Origin: JBFXAM01 sp050184295
GTDB taxonomy: Bacteria; Planctomycetota; Phycisphaerae; UBA1845; Fen-1342
NCBI GenBank assembly: GCA_050184295.1
Contig: JBFXAM010000007.1
Coordinates: 1-64,000 of the forward strand
Length of the DNA: 64,000 nucleotides
Direction: 5' to 3'
Of this stretch, positions 8,215 through 17,004 are shown piece after piece (position 1 is the stretch's first letter; each line of letters opens with the position of its first letter). A program made the position numbers and the translations under genes. Below the pieces are notes generated by a model, which saw only the letters and a list, made by a program, of their open reading frames with translations, had not been told where the DNA came from and did not search any database.

Positions 8215-8943
8215 TTGCGGATCAACGCGGTTTTGCACGCGCACACGGACTACTCGCACGACTCGCCGGTGTCGCCAGGCGAGCTGATCGACGCTTGTCG
8301 ACGCGACGGCATCGGCTGCATTTCGATCACCGACCACGACGAGATTCGCGGCGCGCTGGAGGTCGCGGACTGCCGTGACGTGCGCGTGATCGTGGGCGAG
8401 GAGGTGTCGACGCGCGCGGGGCATCTGATCGGGCTGTTTCTGAGCGAATGGATCCCGCCGGGGCTGAGCGCGCTGGAGACGGCGGAGCGGATTCATGCGC
8501 AAGGCGGCGTGGTGCTGGCGCCGCATCCGTATCTGCGGTTTCCGGGGCGCGGGTTGTGCGAGGCGCTGGACGAGCTGGCGCCGCACATCGACGCGCTGGA
8601 GGTCTGCAACGCGCAGGATCCGTTTCCGTGGTCGGCGTGGGCGGCGGCGCGCTTCGCGAAGCGCCACGGGCTTGCGAGGTACGTCGGCGCGGATGTTCAC
8701 CTGCCCGCGTCGCTGCGAACGTGCTACCAGGTCATGCCCGCGTTCACCGGCCCGCGCGACTTTGTCGCCGCCCTGCAACAGGCGGAGCTGCGGCCGGGGC
8801 GGTTCGGCGTCGGGTATGGGCTGACGATGGCGTATGTGGCGCTGCACGAGCGCCTGGTCGGCCGGCCGGCGGCGGGCTACGGCCGGAACTGGCGGCGGCT
8901 GCGTGCCCCGCGGCCGGCGGCGGCCTGCGCAAATACGGAGTGA
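8215..8943 (+). CDS. PHP-domain metal-dependent phosphoesterase
   Basis: Predicted cytoplasmic phosphoesterase of the PHP superfamily (YciV/TrpH-like), 242 residues. Metal ligands are visible in the usual order: HAHTDYSHDS near the N-terminus, SITDHDEIRGAL, VGEEVSTRAGHLIGLF, LAPHPYLRFPG and GADVHLP. Several relatives hydrolyse nucleoside 3',5'-bisphosphates or short oligonucleotides, but the substrate here is not determined. TTG 8215 is chosen because GGAG lies eight bases upstream and the PHP domain starts immediately; an in-frame ATG at 7975 would add 80 low-complexity Arg-rich residues. It follows nth on the same strand after 282 bases. Confidence 0.82.
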   Translation: MRINAVLHAHTDYSHDSPVSPGELIDACRRDGIGCISITDHDEIRGALEVADCRDVRVIVGEEVSTRAGHLIGLFLSEWIPPGLSALETAERIHAQGGVVLAPHPYLRFPGRGLCEALDELAPHIDALEVCNAQDPFPWSAWAAARFAKRHGLARYVGADVHLPASLRTCYQVMPAFTGPRDFVAALQQAELRPGRFGVGYGLTMAYVALHERLVGRPAAGYGRNWRRLRAPRPAAACANTE

Positions 8944-9043
8944 ACACCTCATCACCGGCGCGGCTGAATGCGGCGTGCCAGATCGCTGCACCTCCGCAGT
9001 CGTTCGCGATCGAATGTTCAAATCTGCCAGACGCGCCGCCCGC

Positions 9044-9853
9044 TCACCCCTGTTTGCGGGCAAGTATGGCGCCGCCGACCAGCAGGAGCGCGAGCGTGTC
9101 GGTTTCGGGGATGAAGACGGCTTCGGGCAGGGCGGAGCGGGCGTTGTAGTCGTTGGCGTAGAGCGACGTGTCGCCGAAGCCCATTTGCATGCGCACGATC
9201 TCGATTGAATACTCGAGGTCGGCGCCGAAGAGCGTGCCCACTTCGAGCCAGACGGCGCCGGGCGCGGAGCGGTCGTACGCGACGTCGAAGCATCCGAGCA
9301 GCACGTTTCCGGCCGGACCGTCGGTGTAGCCGTCGGCGAGCGGCGGGTTCTGGATTCCGTAGCCATTCGCGATCGAAACCATCGTCACGTCGGTGTACTG
9401 GTTCGGCGCAGGATCGAGCATGGGCAATCGGATGTCGGACCAACGGCGCGCCGAGCCGCCGACAAAGAGGTAATTCGGGTTGAATATCGTCAAATTCGAC
9501 AGAACGAGCGGGCCGTCGGCGTCAATATGAAAGTTCACACCGATCCAAGCCTCAAACTCGCGCGCTTCCCGTGTGTTGGCCCAAAGATAGAGTCGCGAGC
9601 TGCTTGTGAGAATCGGGTTTGTTCGCTCCGTCCATTCCGGCGGCGTTCCGAGGTCGGGGTAGTTGTCCGGCCCCGGATTCGGGATGGGCGGCAGGGCGGC
9701 GGGCGGCGCTGCCGAGAGATACAGCGGAAGCGTACGCTCTGTCGATTGGGCGTATGCAGCCAGCCCTGTAGTGAGCAGCGCAACCACGATGAGCATCCGT
9801 CGTGTGATCGCCGACTCATGCCGTGCCGCGGAAAGTTCGTGTATTGGGTGCAT
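9044..9853 (-). CDS. Secreted protein with PEP-CTERM-like sorting tail
   Basis: Exported protein of unknown function, 269 residues. ATG 9853 has AGGAG nine bases upstream. A signal peptide (about residues 19-35, MLIVVALLTTGLAAYAQS) is followed by a beta-rich body containing SRLYLWANTREAREFEAWIG. The C-terminus reads VFIPETDTLALLLVGGAIL then ARKQG: a PET motif, a hydrophobic helix and a basic end, the layout of PEP-CTERM tails cut by exosortase. Thr replaces the usual second Pro. It is the second gene of a two-gene leftward unit, 17 bases after the small repeat-domain gene. No exosortase gene is in the window. Confidence 0.8.
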   Translation of the reverse strand: MHPIHELSAARHESAITRRMLIVVALLTTGLAAYAQSTERTLPLYLSAAPPAALPPIPNPGPDNYPDLGTPPEWTERTNPILTSSSRLYLWANTREAREFEAWIGVNFHIDADGPLVLSNLTIFNPNYLFVGGSARRWSDIRLPMLDPAPNQYTDVTMVSIANGYGIQNPPLADGYTDGPAGNVLLGCFDVAYDRSAPGAVWLEVGTLFGADLEYSIEIVRMQMGFGDTSLYANDYNARSALPEAVFIPETDTLALLLVGGAILARKQG

Positions 9854-9870
9854 GGCGCCAGGCTCCTGTT

Positions 9871-10263
9871 TCAGTCCTTGAAGACCGGCGCTACGGTGCG
9901 GTCCCGGTCCATCACAAGCGTCACCACCTTCTCGTGCGCGCCGGGCGGTGGCGAGACTTCCTGGCCGTCTACAAGCCACTTGGAGAACGTGTAGAAATCG
10001 TCATAGTCACGGCCGACCATCAACGTGACCGTGGTGCCGTGGCCGAAGCGGCGCGTGTAGGGTGCGGCACTGGTGATAATCTGGTCGGCGGCGCCGTCGA
10101 TGCTCATGGGCATGACCTTCACCGTGAACGACGGCGGCGGGTTCGTCGGATCGCGAACAATCGTCACAGTGCGGATCGGTTGGTCGGGAATCGCGTAACT
10201 GCCGGCTGCGCTGCTGAAGCACTTGACGAAGAAGCAGTCCGGCGGCGGGTCAGGCTGCAGCAT
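9871..10263 (-). CDS. Small protein with one bacterial beta-repeat (Flg_new_2/InlB-like) domain
   Basis: 130-residue protein starting at ATG 10263 (GGGAG six bases upstream). Its last 60 residues, from RRFGHGTTVTLMVG to TLVMDRDRTVAPVF, match the pattern of single extracellular repeat domains: a beta strand, FSKWLVDGQEV in place of the usual F-x-GW-x-DG, then a V-x-VF end strand. Such domains normally occur as arrays in large surface proteins. Here there is only one and I see no signal peptide, although CFFVKCFSSAAG near the start is mildly hydrophobic. It sits directly upstream of, and probably cotranscribed with, the PEP-CTERM-like gene. It may be a remnant or an unusual minimal protein. Confidence 0.6.
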   Translation of the reverse strand: MLQPDPPPDCFFVKCFSSAAGSYAIPDQPIRTVTIVRDPTNPPPSFTVKVMPMSIDGAADQIITSAAPYTRRFGHGTTVTLMVGRDYDDFYTFSKWLVDGQEVSPPPGAHEKVVTLVMDRDRTVAPVFKD

Positions 10264-10516
10264 GTGACACTCCCGGAGCTGCGACCCTGAAGCCGCGGAG
10301 GAATTGTCGCCGGCTATTGTAAGACTCGGCGCGGGCGGCAAGTCAATCGGTTTTTCGCTGGTTCCCGGGAAGTCGCGCGCCGGCGCGTCGGCACGCCCGA
10401 AGCGAACAGTCACCGCGGGCCGTGGCCGAAGACCAGCCGGCCGAGCAGCGCGACCGGATGGTGAAACGGGCCCTGCGGATCGCGCCTCGGGTCGGGCGAA
10501 TCGCGCGACACGGGCC

Positions 10517-10580
10517 CTGCGAGTCGCGCGGCAGGGGCACTGCGAGTCGCGCGGCAGGGGCACTGCGAGCCGCACGGCGG
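10517..10580. repeat. 23-bp tandem repeat upstream of holA
   Basis: Copies begin at 10517, 10540 and 10563. The first two are identical over CTGCGAGTCGCGCGGCAGGG; the third is degenerate (CTGCGAGCCGCACGGCGG). A looser relative, CCTGCGGATCGCGCC, occurs near 10471. The array sits in the 350-base divergent region between the repeat-domain gene and holA. Apart from it and the holA -10 element I see nothing definite there. Confidence 0.8.
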
Positions 10581-10599
10581 ACTCGCTCCGGCTGCGCGG

Positions 10600-10605
10600 T
10601 ACACT
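10600..10605 (+). promoter_or_regulatory. Candidate -10 element for holA
   Basis: TACACT ends eight bases before ATG 10614, the same distance as in two other genes of this window, and no ribosome-binding site is present. No good -35 hexamer was found, so this is weaker than the moaDE and GT87 cases. Confidence 0.4.
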
Positions 10606-10613
10606 CTCGCGTC

Positions 10614-11606
10614 ATGGTCAGGAAACCCGCCGCGCCGCCGGTTGTCGTCATCTTCGGCGACGAGGAATATCGCAAGAGCGTCGTGCTGCAACAGGCATTG
10701 GATGAGCTGTTGCCGCCCGAGGCGGATCGCGGCATGGCGCTGGCGACGTACGACGGCACGCGTTCGGAGGAACAGGGCGGGCCGGTGTGGGCCGCGGTCA
10801 TGGACGACCTCGCGACGCTGCCGTTTCTCGCGCCGCGGCGTGTGGTGGTGGTTCGCGATGCGGACAAGTTCATCACGACGTATCGCGCAAAGCTGGAGAC
10901 GTACCTCGAATCGCCGTTTCCGACCGGGGCGCTCGTGCTCGAGTGTCGCGGCTTTCCGAAAACGACGCGGGTGTACAAGTCGGTGGGGGCGTGCGGCGGG
11001 GCGATTCACGAATGCAAAAAGCTGACCCCGCGGGCGCTGGCGGACTTCGCGGCGAGCGAGGCGCGGGCGCGCGGCAAGGCGCTCGACGCGTCAGCGGCGG
11101 CGCGGCTGGTGGAGTATGTCGGCAACGAGCAGGGGGCGATCGCCGGCGAGGTGGAGAAGCTTTGCCTGTATGCACTCGAACGGCCGAAGATCACCGACCA
11201 CGATGTGTCCGAGCTGGTCGGGCAGTCGCGCGAGGAGAAGATTTTCGCGGTGATGGACGCGGCGGCGTCCGGCCGGCCGGCGGAGGCGCTGCGGCTCTGG
11301 CGGCAGGTGCTCGCGACCGATCCCGACGCGATCTACAAGGTGCTCGGGGGGATGGCGTTCGTGCTGCGGCGGTGGATCGGGGCGCACGAAATGCGCGCCG
11401 CGGGCGAGTCGGCGTATGAGATTGCGCCGCGCGTGATGATGTGGGGGCGGGCGAATGAGCTCGAGGCGCTGCTGCGGCGGCTGCCGGCGCAGCGCGTGAA
11501 GCGCGCGTTGGCGTCGCTGGCCGAGCTGGATTTCCAAGTCAAGTCGGGGGCGCGGTCGATAGAGACAGGCGTCGAGACGCTGTTGCTCGGGCTGGCGTCC
11601 GCCTGA
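10614..11606 (+). CDS. holA: DNA polymerase III delta subunit (clamp-loader)
   Basis: The delta subunit opens the beta sliding clamp and belongs to the gamma/tau clamp-loader complex. The 330-residue product begins MVRKPAAPPVVVIFGDEEY, matching the family start where a GxD/E-x-Y motif replaces a real Walker A. Further family features are PFLAPRRVVVVRDADKF, YVGNEQGAIAGEVEKLCLY and VSELVGQSREEKIFAVMDA. The C-terminal helical bundle ends LAELDFQVKSGARSIETGVE. ATG 10614 is preferred over the longer open frame, whose upstream portion is repeat-derived and Arg-rich. The gene may be translated from a leaderless transcript. Confidence 0.88.
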   Translation: MVRKPAAPPVVVIFGDEEYRKSVVLQQALDELLPPEADRGMALATYDGTRSEEQGGPVWAAVMDDLATLPFLAPRRVVVVRDADKFITTYRAKLETYLESPFPTGALVLECRGFPKTTRVYKSVGACGGAIHECKKLTPRALADFAASEARARGKALDASAAARLVEYVGNEQGAIAGEVEKLCLYALERPKITDHDVSELVGQSREEKIFAVMDAAASGRPAEALRLWRQVLATDPDAIYKVLGGMAFVLRRWIGAHEMRAAGESAYEIAPRVMMWGRANELEALLRRLPAQRVKRALASLAELDFQVKSGARSIETGVETLLLGLASA

Positions 11607-11685
11607 GGCGAAGCCGTTCGCACAGGCGGGGGCAGCAGGGTCGGCGGCGTCGTCGGGCGAAGACACTCCGATTCGGGAGCCTGGC

Positions 11686-13182
11686 ATGGACGCCGCTCGT
11701 TTCGCTTGGGTCGCTGCGCCACTCCTGTGGATTTCCGCGGGCGGTTGCGCGCTCTTGAATCCACCCGCGACCCACCACGCGCCGGAACCACCGGAAGACG
11801 ATTCGTCGCAGATCGTGCAACAGGCCTCGCCGAAGTCGGCGACCGCGCGCACGTCGGCGGCCGCGGATGTCCCGGCGGAACAGTCCGATCCGCTGGACGC
11901 GCAGATCGCCGCGTATCTCGAGCGGATGGAGGCGGCGGAGCGGCCCGGGTCGCGACGAGCGGACGCCCCGCGGGCGGGCGAGCGCGACGGCGGGCTGCGG
12001 CTCGCGACGGATGAGCGGCTTGTTCCGGGGACGCCGGCGGCGCCGAACGCGGCGGGTGCGGCGGTCGCGCCGCCACCGGCAGTCACGGATTTCGGCGCGC
12101 GTTCGGCGACGGGTCGGCGCGAGCTTGACGCCGTCCCGCTGGGTCCGCGGAGCACGTTGCCGGATGCCGCTCGGACGGATCAAGCGGCTGGGAACGCCGC
12201 GCGTGGTGCGGCGTCGGAGTCCGGCGTGTCGGACGATGCGGGCGCGTCCGGCGGCGCGGGTGCGCCGCATGCGGCACGCACGCGCGATGCCGGTGCATCC
12301 GCCGCGTCCGGGTCCGGGGCGAATGCATCAAGCGCGGCGAGTCGCGGTGCGGGTGGGTCGGAGCCGGTGCCGGCGAGCGCCGCGCAGAAGCCGACGCTGA
12401 CGGCGTTGACCGCGCGGCCGGCGGCGTCCATCGTCGAGCCGGCGCGGGGGGAGGCGGCGGCGCCGGCGGGGGTGAACACGCCAGTGGCGGCGCGCGGTGT
12501 GCCGGCGTCGTTGCAGGAGTTTGTCGGGCAGTGGCTGGCGACGAGCGACGACGGCTCGTTTCGGCATCAGCTCGATGCGCGCGTGATGCAGGTGCTCGCC
12601 GGCGAATATGAGCGCGCCCGCGAGCCGCTCAACCTCGTGACGAAGGAGCAGCAGGAGACCGCCTCGCGGTTCATCGACGCGCTGGTGGCGATCCGCGAGG
12701 GGAACCTGGGCGACCCGAGCGGCGCGGCGCGGAGCGTGCTCCGCGAACTCGACGCACTCGCGACGACCCTGCGGCAGGTCAGCGAGCTGAGCGTCTCGAC
12801 GCCCGTGTTTTGTCGAGAGGTGCGCGGATTTGGACAATACACGCCGATCGAGCCGGCGCAATTCCGCGGTGGGGCCGAGTTTGTGATCTATGTCGAGCTG
12901 CGCGACTTTGCGAGCACCCGGGAGCCCGACGGTGTGTTCGTGTCGCGGTTCGATCTCCGGACGACGGTGCTGAGCCAGAACGGCGAGAGCGTGTTGGAGC
13001 TGCGCGACGACGCGATTGTCGATCGGTGTCGCAACCAGCGGAAGGACTGTTTCCTGCCGAAGCTCGTGCGCCTGCCGGCGACGCTCGCACCGGGGGAGTA
13101 TGTGGCGCGGGTGAGCGTGCTGGACAAAGTGGGAGAAAAGGCGGCGGAGCAGCAGGCGGCGTTCCGCGTGCTGGCGCGGTAG
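11686..13182 (+). CDS. Putative lipoprotein with Ala-rich linker and conserved C-terminal region
   Basis: Unrecognised 498-residue exported protein. The start MDAARFAWVAAPLLWISAG is a signal peptide ending in SAGGC, a good lipobox with Cys21. Residues about 30-275 are low-complexity, rich in Ala, Gly, Arg and Ser, and probably disordered. The last 220 residues look folded: an all-helical part (VGQWLATSDDGSFRHQLDAR through LREL) and a beta-rich part containing GAEFVIYVELRDF and LAPGEYVARVSVLDKVG. A substrate or enzyme motif was not seen. It lies between holA and uvrA on the same strand with gaps of 79 and 282 bases. Confidence 0.72.
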   Translation: MDAARFAWVAAPLLWISAGGCALLNPPATHHAPEPPEDDSSQIVQQASPKSATARTSAAADVPAEQSDPLDAQIAAYLERMEAAERPGSRRADAPRAGERDGGLRLATDERLVPGTPAAPNAAGAAVAPPPAVTDFGARSATGRRELDAVPLGPRSTLPDAARTDQAAGNAARGAASESGVSDDAGASGGAGAPHAARTRDAGASAASGSGANASSAASRGAGGSEPVPASAAQKPTLTALTARPAASIVEPARGEAAAPAGVNTPVAARGVPASLQEFVGQWLATSDDGSFRHQLDARVMQVLAGEYERAREPLNLVTKEQQETASRFIDALVAIREGNLGDPSGAARSVLRELDALATTLRQVSELSVSTPVFCREVRGFGQYTPIEPAQFRGGAEFVIYVELRDFASTREPDGVFVSRFDLRTTVLSQNGESVLELRDDAIVDRCRNQRKDCFLPKLVRLPATLAPGEYVARVSVLDKVGEKAAEQQAAFRVLAR

Positions 13183-13464
13183 AGCGACGACCGTCGCGGG
13201 CGCGCCCTGCGGTCGGCGCTGCAGCTCGTCCACCGCGTCGTTGGCTGGGCTTCGGGGCCTGGCGGGCCGGGCCCCACCTGGGCGCAGGCGTTTCGATCGG
13301 CCGTCGCGTGCGGAAGGCGCGGCCACTGGCAGCGCCGTCCGTGCCCTGCGATTGTGGGCGTTCTCGTGCTAATATGAGGGGCTTGTCCGTCCGTCGGCGG
13401 CTGACCGCCTGAGTTCGGCGCTGACGGTGGCGAGGCCGGGGCCCCTTGTTCGCGAGGACATGGC

Positions 13465-16400
13465 GTGGACGATCGGTTCATCCGAGTCACGGGTGCGCGC
13501 CAGAACAACCTCCGCAACATCAACGTCGACTTGCCGCGCGACCGCCTGATTGTGTTCACCGGGCTGAGCGGGTCGGGCAAAAGCAGTCTCGCGTTTGACA
13601 CGATCTACGCGGAGGGGCAGCGCAAGTACGTCGAATCGCTGAGCGTCCACGCGCGGCACTTTCTCGAGCAGGTGGGCAAGCCCGACGTCGACCACATCGA
13701 GGGGCTGCCGCCGACGCTGGCGATCGAGCAGCGCCTGACGGCGGCAAGCCCGCGGTCGACCGTCGCGACCACGACCGAGATCTACGATTTTCTGCGGCTG
13801 CTCTTCGCGCGCGTCGGGGCGCCGCATTGCCCGCGCTGCGGCCGCTCGATTTCCAGCCACACGGTGGATCAGATCGTCGACGCGGTGCTGAAACATCGCG
13901 GCGAAGGGGGCGCCGACGGCAACGCGCGCCCCGGCGCCGGGCCGCACGCCGGTCCGGAAAGCCCGGCGGGCGCCGCAGCGCATGACGCCGCCGCGGCGCA
14001 CCGCGCGGGTGTCGCGGCCGCAGCGCCGCACGCATCGGCCCATCGCGAGGCGCCCGAGGCCGGCGTCGGCGCGAACGGCTCGCCCGCGCGTGAGACGCGT
14101 GTGATGGTCCTGGCGCCGGTGATCCGCGAAGGCGCCGGGGATTTGAAGGCGGCGCTGCGCCGCGTGCAACGCGAGGGCTTCGTGCGGGCCCGCGTCGACG
14201 GCGAGCTGTGCGACCTGAAGGAGGTTGGCGATCTTGGCGACGGCCGGCGACACGCCATCGATGTGGTCGTCGATCGGCTCATCCTCCGCGATGAGATCCG
14301 CCACCGGCTCGCCGAAGCGATCGAGCTGGCGCTGGCCCTCGGAGACGGGAAGGCCATCGTCAGCCGGTCGAACCCCACCGCGCCGCGCACGAACGGCGGG
14401 CGCGCTGCCCACGCGGATGCCGAGTGGAACGACGAGACGTTCAGCGACCGGCTCAACTGCGCGGTGTGCGACATCAGCATTCCCGAGCTTTCACCGCGCG
14501 CGTTCAGCTTCAACTCGCCTTACGGCGCGTGTCCGGCGTGCAGCGGCCTGGGGACGGTGTTGCAGTTCGATCCAGAGCTGATGGTCCCCGACGAGGAGCG
14601 CTCGCTGGTGGCGGGCGCGGTCGCGCCGTGGGCGGGCAGCGGGAAGCGTACGTCCGCGACGATCGTGAAGGAGCTGCGCGCGCTGTGCGCGGCGTTCGGC
14701 GTGAAACCCGAGACACCCTTCCGCGCCCTGCCGGACGATCTGCGGCGGGTGGTGCTGCACGGCTCGAAGCCGCGCGACGAGAAGAAGGGCATCGAGTTCG
14801 AGGGCGTGATCGCGAACCTGGAGCGGCGGCGGCGTGCGGCAGGCGCGGAAGGCATGCGCAGCCGGTTCGCGTCATTTCAGTCGGAGCAGGTCTGCAAGGC
14901 GTGTGGCGGGGCCCGGCTTCGGCCGGAGCCGCTGGCGGTGCGGATCGCGGGGCGGAACATCCACGAGATGATCCAGCTTACGATCGCGCAGGCGGGGCCG
15001 CTGTTCGACGCGCTCCGTTTGGCGGGCGAAGCGGCCGTGATCGCGGAGCCGATTCTGCGTGAGGTACGCCAGCGATTGCGGCTGCTGAATGAGCTGGGGC
15101 TCGGCTACCTGACGCTCGACCGGGCGAGCGCGACGCTCTCGGGCGGCGAGGCGCAGCGCATCCGGCTCGCGACACAGCTCGGCAGCGGGCTGGTCGGCGT
15201 CTGCTACGTGCTGGACGAGCCGACGATCGGACTGCACCAGCGCGACAACGAGCGCCTGCTGACCGCGATCCGGCGGCTGACCGACATCGGCAACACGGTG
15301 ATCGTCGTCGAGCACGACGAGGATGTGATTCGGTCGGCGGACTATCTGGTCGAGCTCGGACCGGCGGCGGGTCTGCACGGCGGGCGCGTGACCGCGGCGG
15401 GCGAAGCGAAAGCGGCGCTGCAAGATCCGCACTGTCTCACGGGCAAGTACATCCGCGGCGAGTACGAGATCGAGCTGCCCGACGAGCGGCGGGCCGTGCA
15501 GCGCGGCGAGTTTCTCGAGATTCGCGGGGCGCGCGGCAACAACCTCCAGAACGTCGACGTGCGCATTCCGCTGGGCGTGCTCTGCGCGGTGACGGGCGTG
15601 AGCGGCGCGGGCAAGAGCACGCTGGTTTCGCAGATTCTCCTGCCCGCGCTGCGCCGCCGTCTCGCCGGGCACGTGTCGCGCGCTGCGTCCGCGCCGTCGA
15701 AAGCGAGCGAGAACGGCGACGAGGCCGGCGCCGCGTTGCCACGGGCCGTCGCGGGGGCGTACGACCGGCTGGTCGGGGCGCATCGCATCGAGCGCGTCAT
15801 CGAAGTCGACCAGACGCCCATCGGCCGCACGCCGCGGAGCAACCCCGCGACGTTCACCGGCGTGTTCGACGAGGTGCGGCGGCTGTATGCGCGGATTCGC
15901 GAGGCGCGGATACGCGGCTACTCGGCGAGCCGCTTCTCGTTCAACGCCAAGGGCGGGCGCTGCGAGGCGTGCCAGGGGCAGGGTGTGCGGCGGATCGAGA
16001 TGCACTTTCTGCCCGATGTGTTTGTCGAGTGTCAGGAATGCAAGGGGACGCGCTATAACCGCGAGACGCTTGAGATTCGCTATCGCGGCAAGTCGATCGC
16101 CGACGTGCTGGCGATGCGCGTGGAGGACGCGCTGAAGTTCTTCGACAGCTTTCCGAAGATCAAGAGCGGGTTGCAGGCGCTGCGCGACGTGGGGCTTGGA
16201 TACACCGAGGTGGGACAGCCGTCGAATACGCTCTCGGGCGGCGAAGCGCAGCGCGTGAAGCTGGCGGCGGAGCTGTGCCGGCCGGGCGGCGTGGGCACGG
16301 CGCTGCCGACGCCGGCGGCGGGCGGCGTCCGCGGGCGGTCCGGCCCGCACACGCTCTACGTGTTCGACGAGCCGACCAGCGGGCTGCACTTCGCCGACAT

Positions 16401-16626
16401 CCAGACGCTGCTGCGCGTGCTCAACCGGCTGGTCGACATGGGGCACAGCGTGCTCGTGATCGAGCACAATCTCGACGTCATCAAGACCGCCGACTGGGTG
16501 ATCGACCTCGGCCCCGAAGGCGGCGACGGCGGCGGACAACTCGTCGCCGAAGGTCCGCCGGAAACGGTGGCGGCGTGTGAGACGAGCTACACGGGGCGGT
16601 ATCTGAAAGCGAAGCTGTCGCCTTGA
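13465..16626 (+). CDS. uvrA: Excinuclease ABC subunit A
   Basis: DNA-damage recognition ATPase of nucleotide excision repair, with two ABC modules. Seen: Walker A GLSGSGKSSLAF and GVSGAGKSTLV; signatures LSGGEAQRIRLA and LSGGEAQRVKLA; Walker B regions VLDEPTIGLH and VFDEPTSGLH. Zinc-binding modules are CAVCDISI...CPACSG and CEACQGQG...CQECKG, so both are intact. GTG 13465 has GAGGA upstream; an ATG at 13460 is out of frame. At 1053 residues it is about 110 longer than usual. About 65 of these are an Ala/Gly/His/Pro-rich insert (roughly residues 145-210) between VDQIVDAVLKHRGEG and VMVLAPVIREG. A smaller Gly/Pro-rich insert precedes the last Walker B. Confidence 0.97.
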   Translation: MDDRFIRVTGARQNNLRNINVDLPRDRLIVFTGLSGSGKSSLAFDTIYAEGQRKYVESLSVHARHFLEQVGKPDVDHIEGLPPTLAIEQRLTAASPRSTVATTTEIYDFLRLLFARVGAPHCPRCGRSISSHTVDQIVDAVLKHRGEGGADGNARPGAGPHAGPESPAGAAAHDAAAAHRAGVAAAAPHASAHREAPEAGVGANGSPARETRVMVLAPVIREGAGDLKAALRRVQREGFVRARVDGELCDLKEVGDLGDGRRHAIDVVVDRLILRDEIRHRLAEAIELALALGDGKAIVSRSNPTAPRTNGGRAAHADAEWNDETFSDRLNCAVCDISIPELSPRAFSFNSPYGACPACSGLGTVLQFDPELMVPDEERSLVAGAVAPWAGSGKRTSATIVKELRALCAAFGVKPETPFRALPDDLRRVVLHGSKPRDEKKGIEFEGVIANLERRRRAAGAEGMRSRFASFQSEQVCKACGGARLRPEPLAVRIAGRNIHEMIQLTIAQAGPLFDALRLAGEAAVIAEPILREVRQRLRLLNELGLGYLTLDRASATLSGGEAQRIRLATQLGSGLVGVCYVLDEPTIGLHQRDNERLLTAIRRLTDIGNTVIVVEHDEDVIRSADYLVELGPAAGLHGGRVTAAGEAKAALQDPHCLTGKYIRGEYEIELPDERRAVQRGEFLEIRGARGNNLQNVDVRIPLGVLCAVTGVSGAGKSTLVSQILLPALRRRLAGHVSRAASAPSKASENGDEAGAALPRAVAGAYDRLVGAHRIERVIEVDQTPIGRTPRSNPATFTGVFDEVRRLYARIREARIRGYSASRFSFNAKGGRCEACQGQGVRRIEMHFLPDVFVECQECKGTRYNRETLEIRYRGKSIADVLAMRVEDALKFFDSFPKIKSGLQALRDVGLGYTEVGQPSNTLSGGEAQRVKLAAELCRPGGVGTALPTPAAGGVRGRSGPHTLYVFDEPTSGLHFADIQTLLRVLNRLVDMGHSVLVIEHNLDVIKTADWVIDLGPEGGDGGGQLVAEGPPETVAACETSYTGRYLKAKLSP

Positions 16627-16768
16627 ATGCAGAATGATGAATGCAGAACGCAGAATGAAATGGACATCAGAGGCCGGACGCCGGACGCCGGACGCCGAAC
16701 GCCGAATGCCGCACGCCGAACATCGAAGGCCGAATTCCCCACGCTGAACATCGAAGGCCGAACGGGAA
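16625..16768. repeat. Heptameric repeat, copy 2 (GAATGCA and GCCGGAC units)
   Basis: The array begins at the uvrA stop codon. Units at 16625, 16632, 16639, 16646 and 16653 read GAATGCA, GAATGAT, GAATGCA, GAACGCA and GAATGAA. After a short phase shift, nine further seven-base units run from 16673 to 16735 with consensus GCCGRAC. A separate 17-base piece, GAACATCGAAGGCCGAA, occurs twice (about 16718 and 16752). No protein is encoded here. Same family as 7050 and 55568. Confidence 0.8.
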
Positions 16769-16863
16769 GGGCTAGGCCCAAGGACACGAATCCAGCGCGC
16801 CGACGCGAACCTCGGTTGTCGGCCGTGCCCGCGGTGATTCGCCCGGAGGGCGAACGATTGTAG

Positions 16864-16883
16864 CCGGTGACTTCAGTCACCGG
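16864..16883. repeat. Short perfect palindrome (REP-like)
   Basis: CCGGTGAC, loop TTCA, GTCACCGG: an eight-base-pair perfect hairpin without a T-tract, preceded by TAG. It sits in the uvrA to zinc-ribbon convergent gap (16627-17004), where no gene is supported. It could act as a weak bidirectional terminator or be a dispersed REP-type element. Confidence 0.6.
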
Positions 16884-17004
16884 TCCGCGAAGCGCAATTC
16901 CCCTCTATTCAAGGGACGCATGCGTTGCCGGGCTGACGCGCTTCGCCCGCACCGGGTTTGACGACGCGCCGACGCGCAGGTGGTCGGCTCGGCCGCCGGA
17001 CCTC

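Noticed and set aside
14872..16539. 555-codon frame antisense to uvrA
   Set aside because: It mirrors the UvrA codons, shows no known domain, and has no ribosome-binding site.
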